Assembly: GCA_013002645.1 (NCBI GenBank)
Contig: JABDJF010000546.1
Coordinates: forward strand, 1-27,387
Length of the DNA stretch: 27,387 bases
Direction: 5' to 3'
From: Myxococcales bacterium
GTDB lineage: Bacteria > Myxococcota_A > Polyangia > Polyangiales > Houyiibacteriaceae
Shown here one piece after another: positions 15,839-22,673 of the stretch. Under the pieces are notes generated by a model. The model worked only from the letters and a program-made list of their open reading frames with translations, made no database searches and was not told the origin of the DNA. The position numbers and the translations under genes were made by a program. Position 1 is the first letter of the stretch. Each line of letters begins with the position of its first letter.

Positions 15839-16591
15839 ATGGCACTGTTCGAAGTACGAGGGTTGCGGAAGGCGTTTGGGCCAGAGCGGGTGCTGACTGG
15901 GCTGGACATCGACATCATCGCCGGCGAGGTGATCACAATCATTGGAGAGTCCGGCTCCGGGAAGAGCATTTTGCTCAAAGCCATGATGGGGCTCATCGAA
16001 GTCGACGCAGGTAGCATTCGATTCGATGGTAAAGACGTCGCAGGGCAGACCGAACGACAGTGGACACGAACTCGCCGCCGCATCGGAATGTTGTTCCAAG
16101 AGTCAGCACTGTTCGACTCATTCACGGTGTTCGAGAACGTCGCCTACGCCCTCCGCGAGCAGACCACGATGACCGAGGAAGAAATCGCGGTCCGAGTGTC
16201 CGAAACGCTTGCCTTGGTCGCATTGCCGGGGATCGAGTCGATGGCCCCGTCGGATCTGTCGGGCGGCATGCGCAAACGCGTTGCGCTCGCGAGAGCGGTG
16301 GCGGTTCGTCCGGAGGTTGTCTTCTACGACGAACCCGCTGAGGGGCTCGATCCGATTAACGTCACGCGTGTGAATCGTTTGCTTCTCGGGCTCCAAGAGA
16401 GGCTGCACGTGACCTCGGTGGTGGTGACCCACAACCTCAAGGCCGCGTTCGCGATTAGCGATCGCCTCGCCCTCATTCATGACGGTGTGGTCGCAGCGAC
16501 CGGCGCCCCTGAATCGTTTCTAGATTCGGAGGACCCGGTCGTGCGGGAGTTCATCGGCGACCGCATGAGGAAGGTATTGCGTGCAAGTTGA
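15839..16591 (+). CDS. mlaF: MlaF-type ABC transporter ATPase
   Basis: The 250-residue ATPase has Walker A GESGSGKS (36-43), the Q-loop segment RRIGMLFQESALFDSFTVFENV, signature LSGGMRKR (140-147), Walker B VVFYDE (160-165) and a switch histidine in VVTHN. The Q-loop stretch and LSGGMRKR are characteristic of MlaF/Ttg2A ATPases, which drive phospholipid transfer between the outer and inner membranes with a permease (MlaE) and an MCE protein (MlaD). Neither partner gene is next to it here. The D-loop reads DEPAEGLDP instead of the usual DEPTTGLDP. The gene follows the HiPIP gene by 12 nt, and its 3' end overlaps the next gene by 11 nt. No clear Shine-Dalgarno site is seen. Confidence 0.88.
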   Translation: MALFEVRGLRKAFGPERVLTGLDIDIIAGEVITIIGESGSGKSILLKAMMGLIEVDAGSIRFDGKDVAGQTERQWTRTRRRIGMLFQESALFDSFTVFENVAYALREQTTMTEEEIAVRVSETLALVALPGIESMAPSDLSGGMRKRVALARAVAVRPEVVFYDEPAEGLDPINVTRVNRLLLGLQERLHVTSVVVTHNLKAAFAISDRLALIHDGVVAATGAPESFLDSEDPVVREFIGDRMRKVLRAS

Positions 16592-17987
16592 GTTCGTGGG
16601 TGCGGTCGGTGGCAACGTCACCGGCTCGAGACATATCGTTCAAACCGAGAAGGCCCGCATCTTGCTCGACTGCGGCCTGTTCCAAGGGCGCCGCTCGGAG
16701 ACCATCGAACGAAACCGGGAGCTGGGCTTCCGCGCGAGAGACATCGACGTGATGGTTCTCTCCCATGCCCACATCGATCACTCGGGCGCCCTGCCACGTC
16801 TCTATCGCCAAGGCTTCCGGGGTACGATCTATTGCACCCCCGCGACTCGCGACCTCTGTGCGGCGATGCTGGAAGACTCGGCGGAGATTCAGGCTCAGGA
16901 CGCAGCCTATATCAACCGAAAGGTCCAGAAGAACGGCGCCGCGATGGAACTCGTTGAACCGCTCTACGACCAGAAGGACGTGGTCGGAACGCTCGAGCTC
17001 ATGGTTGGCGTTCCCTATCATCGACCCCACGCGATCGCCGAAGGTGTGACGCTCACCTACTACGACGCGGGCCACGTACTCGGGAGCGCCATGGTCGCGC
17101 TCGACGTCGATGTCGTAGGCGAACAGCGGCGTTTGGTGTTTTCTGGCGACCTCGGCCGGCACAACATGCCCATCCTTCGCGACCCCGAGGTCCCTCCGAG
17201 TGCGTCGTGCTTGATCATGGAAAGCACATACGGCGATCGGAACCACGACCCGATCGAGGCGATGGAGGACCGGCTCCACGAGGTCATTGCCCGCACGATC
17301 GGCCGCGGCGGCAAGGTGGTCGTGCCCTCGTTTGCGCTCGAACGCGCCCAGGAGCTGGTCTACTCGCTCAAAAAGCTCAAAGATCAGGGGCGGCTCCCCG
17401 ATGTTCCGGTCTATGTCGATTCGCCCCTGACGGTGAAGCTCACCGACGTCTTTCGAATGCATCCGGAATGCTTCGAAACCCGGACTCGTGAACGTCTGCT
17501 CAAAGGCGACTCCCCTTTTGATTTCGACGGCCTGCGGTACGTGTCATCGGTGGAAGATTCGAAAGCGATCGACAGAAGCGACCAGCCTTGCGTTATCATT
17601 TCGGCGAGCGGGATGTGCGAATTTGGCCGAGTCGTCCATCATTTGGTCGCTACCATCGAGAATCGAAAGAACGCGGTGCTGATCGTCGGCTGGCAGGCGC
17701 AACACACACTCGGGCGCCGTCTCGTCGAGCAGCGGACGCGAGTTCGAATTTTTGGTGTCGAGCGAGAACGCCATGCTGAGGTCGTCGTGCTGAACGGCTT
17801 CAGCGCGCACGCCGGCCAGGACGATCTCGTTGCATACGCCGAAGCGGTTCGCGCGGCGGGCCCGCTTCGGCAAATCGCCCTCGTACACGGCGAAGACCCG
17901 GGGCGCGAGACGCTCAAATCACTCCTCGAAGAGCGCGGCTTTCCGACCGTTCACACGCCGGCCCGCGGCGATCGGATCGACATCTGA
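16581..17987 (+). CDS. Metallo-beta-lactamase/beta-CASP RNA-specific nuclease family protein
   Basis: The 468-residue protein matches CPSF73/YSH1-like bacterial beta-CASP hydrolases. The metal-binding motif HAHIDHSG lies at 62-69, followed by DAGHVLGSA, SGDLGRHNMP and MESTYGDR. The beta-CASP motifs include VPSFALERAQELVY, VYVDSPLTVKLT, IISASGMCEFGRVVHHL and FSAHAGQDDL near the end. All catalytic His/Asp positions seem present, so it is likely an active RNA endo- or exonuclease. GTG 16581 lies inside the mlaF 3' end with AGGAAGG upstream, so translation is coupled to the ATPase. Its natural RNA targets are unknown. Confidence 0.92.
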   Translation: MQVEFVGAVGGNVTGSRHIVQTEKARILLDCGLFQGRRSETIERNRELGFRARDIDVMVLSHAHIDHSGALPRLYRQGFRGTIYCTPATRDLCAAMLEDSAEIQAQDAAYINRKVQKNGAAMELVEPLYDQKDVVGTLELMVGVPYHRPHAIAEGVTLTYYDAGHVLGSAMVALDVDVVGEQRRLVFSGDLGRHNMPILRDPEVPPSASCLIMESTYGDRNHDPIEAMEDRLHEVIARTIGRGGKVVVPSFALERAQELVYSLKKLKDQGRLPDVPVYVDSPLTVKLTDVFRMHPECFETRTRERLLKGDSPFDFDGLRYVSSVEDSKAIDRSDQPCVIISASGMCEFGRVVHHLVATIENRKNAVLIVGWQAQHTLGRRLVEQRTRVRIFGVERERHAEVVVLNGFSAHAGQDDLVAYAEAVRAAGPLRQIALVHGEDPGRETLKSLLEERGFPTVHTPARGDRIDI

Positions 17988-17999
17988 AGCTCGGGGGCC

Positions 18000-18029
18000 T
18001 TGACCAGGTACGGGGTCTGCGCGCATCCT
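18000..18029 (+). promoter_or_regulatory. Candidate promoter of the lemA cluster
   Basis: TTGACC (18000-18005, 5 of 6) is followed after 18 nt by CATCCT (18024-18029, weak), 28 nt before the lemA ATG. The -10 box is poor, so this is tentative. Confidence 0.3.
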
Positions 18030-18057
18030 CGCGCGACCGCGAGACGGAGGAGGGACT

Positions 18058-18645
18058 ATGAGCAAGGGCTTGATTGGATGCGGCGTGATCGTCGTGATCG
18101 CGCTGATCCTGGTGGCAACCGGGGTCGGTAGCTACAACCGCCTCGTCCAGCTCGACGAAGGCGTCGTCAACGCTTGGAGCCAGGTCGAGAACGTCTATCA
18201 ACGACGCGCTGATCTGATTCCAAACCTCGTGGCGACGGTGAAAGGCGCGAAGGAGTTCGAACAGGAGACGCTCACCCAGGTGGTGGAGGCACGCGCCAAA
18301 GTCGGGCAAGTTAATTTCGAAACAGCGCCGGACGCCGCACAGCTCGAGCAGTTCGAGGCGGCTCAGTCTCAATTGTCGTCGGCGTTGTCCCGCTTGCTCG
18401 TCGTAGTGGAGCGCTATCCCGAGCTCAAAGCGACCGAGGCATTCCGCGATCTTCAAGCGCAGATCGAAGGCACCGAGAACCGAATTAGTGTGGAGCGCAA
18501 GCGCTTCAACGACGCGACATTGGACTACAACAAGACCCGCCGGCAGTTCCCGACCATCCTGCTCGCGAATATCATGGGCTTCGGCGACAAGCCCTACTTC
18601 GAATCCACCGAAGGAGCAGACAAGCCTCCCAAGGTCGAGTTCTAG
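18058..18645 (+). CDS. lemA: LemA family protein
   Basis: LemA proteins have one N-terminal membrane helix and a helical bundle outside. Their molecular role is not settled. The 195-residue product has the helix at about 5-25 (GLIGCGVIVVIALILVATGV) followed by the family hallmark YNRLVQLDEGVVNAWSQVE and RRADLIPNLVATVKG. The late block ENRISVERKRFNDATLDYN also fits. A strong GGAGG Shine-Dalgarno site precedes the ATG. Two TPM-domain genes follow closely, an arrangement known in many bacteria, so the three products probably act together at the envelope. Confidence 0.95.
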   Translation: MSKGLIGCGVIVVIALILVATGVGSYNRLVQLDEGVVNAWSQVENVYQRRADLIPNLVATVKGAKEFEQETLTQVVEARAKVGQVNFETAPDAAQLEQFEAAQSQLSSALSRLLVVVERYPELKATEAFRDLQAQIEGTENRISVERKRFNDATLDYNKTRRQFPTILLANIMGFGDKPYFESTEGADKPPKVEF

Positions 18646-18653
18646 CGGACGCC

Positions 18654-19310
18654 GTGGCCCAGCGAATCGACACCTTCTTCTCCAAAGCCGACCGAGAAGC
18701 AATCCAGGCTGCGACGACGGCGGCGGAACGAAAGACCGCCGGCGAGCTCGTGGTGTACGTGGCCGAGCGCTGCGACCCGCACCCCGAAGTCGCTTGGAAG
18801 GGGGCGCTGATCGGCGGCGCTCTGGGCGCGCTCTGTGCGAGTGTCGCTGTCTGGCGTTTCGGCGGCTGGGGGGCGCCCGACCACTTGTGGATCCTGATCG
18901 GATTTCAGCTCGGCTTGGTCGCTGGTTGGATTGCGAGCCGGTTCGATGCGGTCGCCCGAAGGCTGATCGGGGAAGAGGCTCTTGGCAGCCGCGTCGACGG
19001 CCGGGCGGCCGAGGCTTTCCTGGAGGAACAGGTGTTCGCCACCCGCGAACGCACCGGGGTCCTGATCTTCGTCGCTTTGTTTGAGCATCGAGTCTTGGTG
19101 CTCGCCGACGACGGAATCGACGAGCGCGTTGCCGACGACGCCTGGGACGGGATTTCGGGCGAGCTGGCCCTCGGTATACGGCGTGGAACGCCCACTTTGG
19201 CCCTAGTCCGCGCCGTCGAACGCTGCGCCGACCTTCTGGAGACACACGGCGTCCACCCGGCCGATTCAGAAAACGAGATCTCCGACACACCGAGGTTTCG
19301 TCGTGAGTAG
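18654..19310 (+). CDS. TPM-domain protein with internal membrane hairpin
   Basis: The 218-residue protein begins with FFSKADREAIQAATTAAERKTAGELVVYVAERCD, a TPM (DUF477) start without a signal peptide. A pair of hydrophobic segments (about 44-64 and 75-92) interrupts the domain. It resumes with FATRERTGVLIFVALFEHRVLVLADDGIDERV. TPM domains have been linked to phosphatase-like or photosystem-repair activities, but the role in this cluster is unknown. The start is GTG 18654, 8 nt after the lemA stop. The 3' end overlaps the next gene by 8 nt. Confidence 0.85.
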   Translation: MAQRIDTFFSKADREAIQAATTAAERKTAGELVVYVAERCDPHPEVAWKGALIGGALGALCASVAVWRFGGWGAPDHLWILIGFQLGLVAGWIASRFDAVARRLIGEEALGSRVDGRAAEAFLEEQVFATRERTGVLIFVALFEHRVLVLADDGIDERVADDAWDGISGELALGIRRGTPTLALVRAVERCADLLETHGVHPADSENEISDTPRFRRE

Positions 19311-20211
19311 AACGCGCGCAGTCCTCGCGGTGTTCTTGCTTTGCGCGTTCGCCGTCAAAGCGTTCGCGTTGGCTGTCCCCGAGCTGAGCGATCGGGTGAA
19401 CGACTACGCGGATTTGATTTCGCCCGCGGCCGAGTCGCGGATCGGCGACCTCCTGGCAAGGCTCGAGCAGGACAAAGGCGCTCAGGTCGTCGTGCTCACG
19501 CTGGATAGTCTTCAAGGGGAACCGCTCGACGACTACGCTCTCCGGGTTTTCGAGACTTGGGGACTGGGACGGGCCGACCCTGATGACGGCGCACTGCTGC
19601 TGATCGCGAAGAACGACCGAAAGATGAGGCTCGAGGTGGGCTACGGCCTCGAACCGGTGCTCAGCGACGTGCTCTCCAGGCGAATCCTCGATCAAATCCT
19701 GCGACCAAGCTTTCGAGCCGGTGATTACGACGGAGGCATTGAGCGCGCTGTCGAAGCGATCGACGGCTTGATCCGAGGGACCAGCACCCTCCCCCCACCA
19801 AGCGCTAGCGGCTCTCAAGCTGACCTCCCTCCTCGATTGTTCGGCCTCCTCTGGCTTCTGTTCTTGATCCCGTTTGTTCTGGTGGTCGTCGGCACCAATC
19901 CGTTCCAGTGGTTCCTCTACCTGTTCCTGATCCCCTTCGTCGGCGTGGGTGGCGTCACGGCGATCAGCCCTGGGGCCGGGCCTTTCTTAGTTGCCGTCTG
20001 GTTGATCACGGCCCCGATCGTCTGGTCGTTTTTCGGCCGGCGACGCAAGAAGCAAAAGCGAGCCCGAGGACGGCGGCGCTCCGGCTGGTCGGGCGGGAGC
20101 TGGTCGTCGGGCGGTTCTTGGTCCTCGGGCGGGGGAGGATGGTCCGGCGGCGGAGGCTTCTCTGGCGGGGGCGGAAGCTCCGGAGGCGGTGGCGCTTCGA
20201 GCAGCTGGTGA
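19303..20211 (+). CDS. TPM-domain YgcG-like envelope protein
   Basis: The 302-residue protein starts with a signal peptide (MSRTRAVLAVFLLCAFAVKAFA). The TPM domain follows, about 28-165 (LSDRVNDYADLISPAAESRI, QVVVLTLDSLQG, ALLLIAKNDRKMRLEVGYGLEPVLSD). Two or three hydrophobic segments (about 180-248) and a basic stretch come next. The Gly/Ser/Trp-rich tail with GGGGWSGGGGFSGGGG ends in SSSW, as in YgcG-type proteins. The GTG start overlaps the previous gene by 8 nt, implying coupling. It converges with the HNH gene, with 3 nt between the two stops. Confidence 0.9.
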   Translation: MSRTRAVLAVFLLCAFAVKAFALAVPELSDRVNDYADLISPAAESRIGDLLARLEQDKGAQVVVLTLDSLQGEPLDDYALRVFETWGLGRADPDDGALLLIAKNDRKMRLEVGYGLEPVLSDVLSRRILDQILRPSFRAGDYDGGIERAVEAIDGLIRGTSTLPPPSASGSQADLPPRLFGLLWLLFLIPFVLVVVGTNPFQWFLYLFLIPFVGVGGVTAISPGAGPFLVAVWLITAPIVWSFFGRRRKKQKRARGRRRSGWSGGSWSSGGSWSSGGGGWSGGGGFSGGGGSSGGGGASSSW

Positions 20212-20214
20212 CCG

Positions 20215-20745
20215 CTAGGGGTCGCTCTCCAAACGGCCGTGCCAGTAGACCCAGTTTGCCCAGGCCTCGGGAATCGAGCTCGCGGGGTCAACGCGAAATG
20301 CAACCACGGGCAGCCACTTGGGTTTGACCGGAGGGCGTCGCAGGCGAAGGCCTGCCTGCCGGGGCGTGCAATTGCCCTTCTTCTCGTTGCAACCGTAACA
20401 GGCCATCACGATGTTCTCCCAGTTCGTCTTGCCCCCCTGGGATTTGGGAACCACGTGGTCGTACGTCAGCCCGCGAAGTCGATGACGGACGCCGCAGTAC
20501 TGGCACTTGAAGTCATCGCGCATGGCAACGTTGATCCGGGAGAACTTGATCGCACGTTTGCGACCCACGATGTGACGCAAGAGCCGAACGACGGCTGGCA
20601 TCTTGATGGTGATGCTGACCGAACGGACGTCTTCGTCGTATTCTTCGACGACCTCGACCTTGCCATCGAAAATCATGCAGACGGCGCGCTGCCAACTGAT
20701 GATTCGGTGGGGCTGATAGCCCTGGTCTAAGACAAGGGTCCGCAT
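20215..20745 (-). CDS. HNH endonuclease-family protein
   Basis: The 176-residue protein has a conserved N-terminal half (MRTLVLDQGYQPHRIISWQR, FDGKVEVVEEYDE) and an HNH domain. A zinc pair C81/C84 (CQYCG), catalytic-region TYDHVVPKSQGGKTNWENIV (D96, H97, N108, N111) and a second zinc pair C116/C119 (CYGCN) are visible. This widespread bacterial family has no settled role. It is probably a DNA-binding nuclease, not a restriction enzyme, since no methyltransferase is near. The ATG is 20745, close to a plausible promoter, and the leader is very short. Confidence 0.88.
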   Translation of the reverse strand: MRTLVLDQGYQPHRIISWQRAVCMIFDGKVEVVEEYDEDVRSVSITIKMPAVVRLLRHIVGRKRAIKFSRINVAMRDDFKCQYCGVRHRLRGLTYDHVVPKSQGGKTNWENIVMACYGCNEKKGNCTPRQAGLRLRRPPVKPKWLPVVAFRVDPASSIPEAWANWVYWHGRLESDP

Positions 20746-20759
20746 TCCGTACGGGGGTT

Positions 20760-20788
20760 CCTATAGCGCGTACGGGCGAAGAAGTGAA
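20760..20788 (-). promoter_or_regulatory. Promoter of the HNH gene with flanking CGTACGGG repeats
   Basis: On the minus strand TTCACT (20788-20783, 4 of 6) is followed after 17 nt by TATAGG (20765-20760). The predicted start lies about 8 nt before the ATG. Direct repeats CGTACGGG at 20748-20755 and 20769-20776 (21 bp apart, two helical turns) flank the -10 box and could be regulator half-sites. Confidence 0.45.
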
Positions 20789-20832
20789 CTGGATACCGGT
20801 TTTCGCCTCGTGATGCGCGGCGAATCACATGC

Positions 20833-20838
20833 TATACG
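20833..20838 (+). promoter_or_regulatory. -10 box of tRNA-Arg promoter
   Basis: TATACG lies 11 nt before the mature 5' end of tRNA-Arg. A weak -35 (GTGATG at 20810-20815) is 17 nt upstream. Confidence 0.35.
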
Positions 20839-20849
20839 CCGCCACCTAA

Positions 20850-20923
20850 GTCCTCGTAGCTCAGTCGGATAGAGCAGTGGTTTCCTAAACCGAAGGCCGG
20901 AGGTTCGAATCCTCCCGGGGACG
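20850..20923 (+). tRNA. tRNA-Arg(CCT)
   Basis: A 74-nt cloverleaf is visible. The acceptor stem GTCCTCG/CGGGGAC has one G-T pair and is followed by discriminator G. The D arm is GCTC/GAGC, the anticodon is CCT at 20884-20886 in the loop TTCCTAA, and the T arm is GGAGG-TTCGAAT-CCTCC. CCA is not encoded. The anticodon stem GTGGT/ACCGA has a G-A mismatch at the 27-43 position and a T-G pair next to it. The tRNA would read AGG codons. Confidence 0.95.
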
Positions 20924-20947
20924 CCCCGCAAAACAAAGAGGGAGGTA

Positions 20948-20974
20948 GCGGCCCGTTTTGTCACGGGTCTCCGC
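20948..20974 (+). terminator. Hairpin downstream of tRNA-Arg
   Basis: GCGG-CCCG pairs with CGGG-(TCT)-CCGC around an 8-nt T-rich loop. No T-run follows, so it is a doubtful terminator or a leader structure before the CHAD gene. Confidence 0.25.
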
Positions 20975-21006
20975 CCCTGAGCGGTTGACGCGGTCGCTCG
21001 ACCCAT

Positions 21007-21018
21007 ACTAGTCCTAGT
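21007..21018. promoter_or_regulatory. ACTAG-TC-CTAGT palindrome upstream of the CHAD gene
   Basis: A perfect 5-bp inverted repeat with a 2-nt spacer lies 17 nt downstream of a good -35-like TTGACG (20985-20990) and 6 nt before the AGGAG site. It overlaps the place where a -10 box would be (TACTAG at 21006-21011), so it may be an operator. Confidence 0.3.
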
Positions 21019-21036
21019 CGACTCAGGAGTAGCACC

Positions 21037-22146
21037 ATCACTGGCGAACGACGATACCCGGCACCGGTCATTGCGGTTTCAGAGCCTGATGTAGAGGCAC
21101 AAGAGGAGCTCCCCGAGCAGCCGAAAGCCAAGCGGCGGAGCACCCTACCGGACGATCTACTTTTTCGAAGCGACGAGGAGTCCGCTCGACGCCTCGCGCT
21201 CAAGAGCCTGGCGGCAGCCCGTGCCGCGGAGCGCCGGTTGGACGATCGGGCCGACCGCGAGGCGCTCCATGATTTCCGGGTCGCCATCCGACGACTGCGG
21301 AGCCAGCTCCGCGCGTACCGGCCCCAGCTCGAGACCGCCGTGCGAGCGAAAGACCGGAAACGGCTTCGTGCCATCCAGCGAGCGACGGGCGCTGGCCGCG
21401 AAGCCGAAGTAGGGCTCGAATGGCTCGCGAGGCAACACGGCGGCCTCGCGCCCGAGCATCTCGCGGGGCTCAACTGGCTTTCCTCGGTCATGCTCGAGCG
21501 CCGCAGGAAGTGCGCCGAGTCCCTCGACTCCGAGCTGAGGACGAGCTTCCGGCGAACCGCCCAAAAGCTCGAAGAACGTCTCGCTTTGATGCGGAGCGAG
21601 CAGAACCTTCTCTCCGAGGAGCCCCATGTGAGCTTTGGACGAACCTTGGCAAACCAAGTCGAGGCCCACGCCACCGACCTCTTGGTGACTTTGGGACAGG
21701 TCGTGAGCGTGGAGCACACCGAGCGGCTCCACGAAGCCCGCATCGTAGCCAAGCGGCTTCGCTACCTCGTCGAGCCGATTCGAGCGTATGCCGGCGAGGC
21801 ACAGTTGGTGGTTAAGCGAACCAAGAAGTTACAGGAGCTCCTTGGCGACTTGAATGATGTCCACGTGCTCATGCGAGAGATCGACCAGTCCTTCGAAGGT
21901 TCCATGCAGCAGAAAGCCGTTCGCTTGCGGGACTGTCTGCGCAGAGCGGACTTGGAGCGCGCGCGGCGCGAGGCCTCGGTGAGCGAATGGGCTGGCCTGG
22001 TCGAGCTCTACGGTCGCCTCGAAGAGGAAAGGCGCGAGCTCCTCGCAACGCTGCGCGACCGCTGGCTCGCGGGTGACCTCGACTCGCTGGTCGCTCGGGC
22101 GCGAGACCTCGCCCACGAGCTCCGCGTTGCAGACCGGCCTCACTAG
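21037..22146 (+). CDS. CHAD-domain protein, probable AUC start
   Basis: CHAD domains are helical and rich in conserved His/Arg/Lys. They bind polyphosphate and often locate to polyphosphate granules. The reading frame contains no ATG, GTG or TTG before 21238, yet typical CHAD sequence begins upstream (DEESARRLALKSLAAARAAERRLDDRADREALHDFRVAIRRLRSQLRAYRP). An ATC at 21037 has AGGAG 7 nt upstream, an ideal spacing, giving 369 residues that start with fMet-TGERRYPAPV. A second conserved block, LHEARIVAKRLRYLVEP ... LQELLGDLNDVHVL, completes the domain. The TTG at 21238 (with GGAG upstream) would remove the first helix. No ppk or CYTH gene is adjacent. The stop shares a CTAG with that of apt. Confidence 0.85.
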   Translation: MTGERRYPAPVIAVSEPDVEAQEELPEQPKAKRRSTLPDDLLFRSDEESARRLALKSLAAARAAERRLDDRADREALHDFRVAIRRLRSQLRAYRPQLETAVRAKDRKRLRAIQRATGAGREAEVGLEWLARQHGGLAPEHLAGLNWLSSVMLERRRKCAESLDSELRTSFRRTAQKLEERLALMRSEQNLLSEEPHVSFGRTLANQVEAHATDLLVTLGQVVSVEHTERLHEARIVAKRLRYLVEPIRAYAGEAQLVVKRTKKLQELLGDLNDVHVLMREIDQSFEGSMQQKAVRLRDCLRRADLERARREASVSEWAGLVELYGRLEEERRELLATLRDRWLAGDLDSLVARARDLAHELRVADRPH

Positions 22147-22673
22147 TAGTCGAGAATCGTGATGACCCGGCTCGGGTCTAGTCTTGCGATGCCGTCGAGG
22201 TCGACCAAGTTGATGAGGAAGACGAAGGCCGCGACTTCGGCCCCGCAGCGTTGGACGAGCTCTTTGGTCGCAAGGGCTGTGCCGCCAGTAGCGATGAGGT
22301 CATCGACGACCACGACTCGGTCGTCGCGCGAGAGGGCGTCTTGGTGGATCTCGATGGCATCGCTTCCGTATTCGAGGTCGTACTCCACTCGATAGGTCGC
22401 CGCGGGAAGCTTGCCGGGCTTTCTGACGGGAATGAAACCGACTCCCAGTTTGTCAGCCAAAGCCGCACCAAACATGAAGCCACGCGACTCGATGCCCACG
22501 ACCGCATCAATGGCTTCCGGCTCGAGCGGTTCGGCCATTAGCTCGATGCAGACGCGGAAGGCCTCGACATCCGCGAGGAGCGGCGTGATGTCCTTGAAGA
22601 GGATTCCCTCTTTCGGGAAGTTCGGCACATCCCGGATGCGGGCGCGCAGGAAGCTCACGCGTCGTTTGCTCAT
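22143..22673 (-). CDS. apt: Adenine phosphoribosyltransferase
   Basis: Apt salvages adenine with PRPP to make AMP. The 176-residue product starts MSKRRVSFLRARIRDVPNFPKEGILFKDITPLL, standard for the family. It contains VVGIESRGFMFGAALA, the hinge loop IPVRKPGKLPAATYRVEYDLEYG and the PRPP-binding motif VVVVDDLIATGGTAL (about 120-134). I chose ATG 22673 over an upstream extension that is antisense-like and overlaps surE. The ATG overlaps the surE stop as ATGA, so translation is coupled. Its stop TAG lies on the CTAG that also holds the stop of the convergent CHAD gene. Confidence 0.96.
   Translation of the reverse strand: MSKRRVSFLRARIRDVPNFPKEGILFKDITPLLADVEAFRVCIELMAEPLEPEAIDAVVGIESRGFMFGAALADKLGVGFIPVRKPGKLPAATYRVEYDLEYGSDAIEIHQDALSRDDRVVVVDDLIATGGTALATKELVQRCGAEVAAFVFLINLVDLDGIARLDPSRVITILDY

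Noticed and set aside
17914..19818. 634-residue minus-strand open frame opposite lemA and the TPM genes
   Set aside because: Arg- and Ser-rich low-quality protein opposite well-supported genes; no family motif.
20761..21006. 81-residue minus-strand frame with RIRTSGLRFRKPLLYPTELRG
   Set aside because: This is the well-known false protein obtained by translating the antisense of a tRNA gene.
21238..22146. CHAD gene starting at TTG 21238
   Set aside because: It would delete the first conserved helix; the AUC at 21037 has a better-placed Shine-Dalgarno site. Kept as the alternative.
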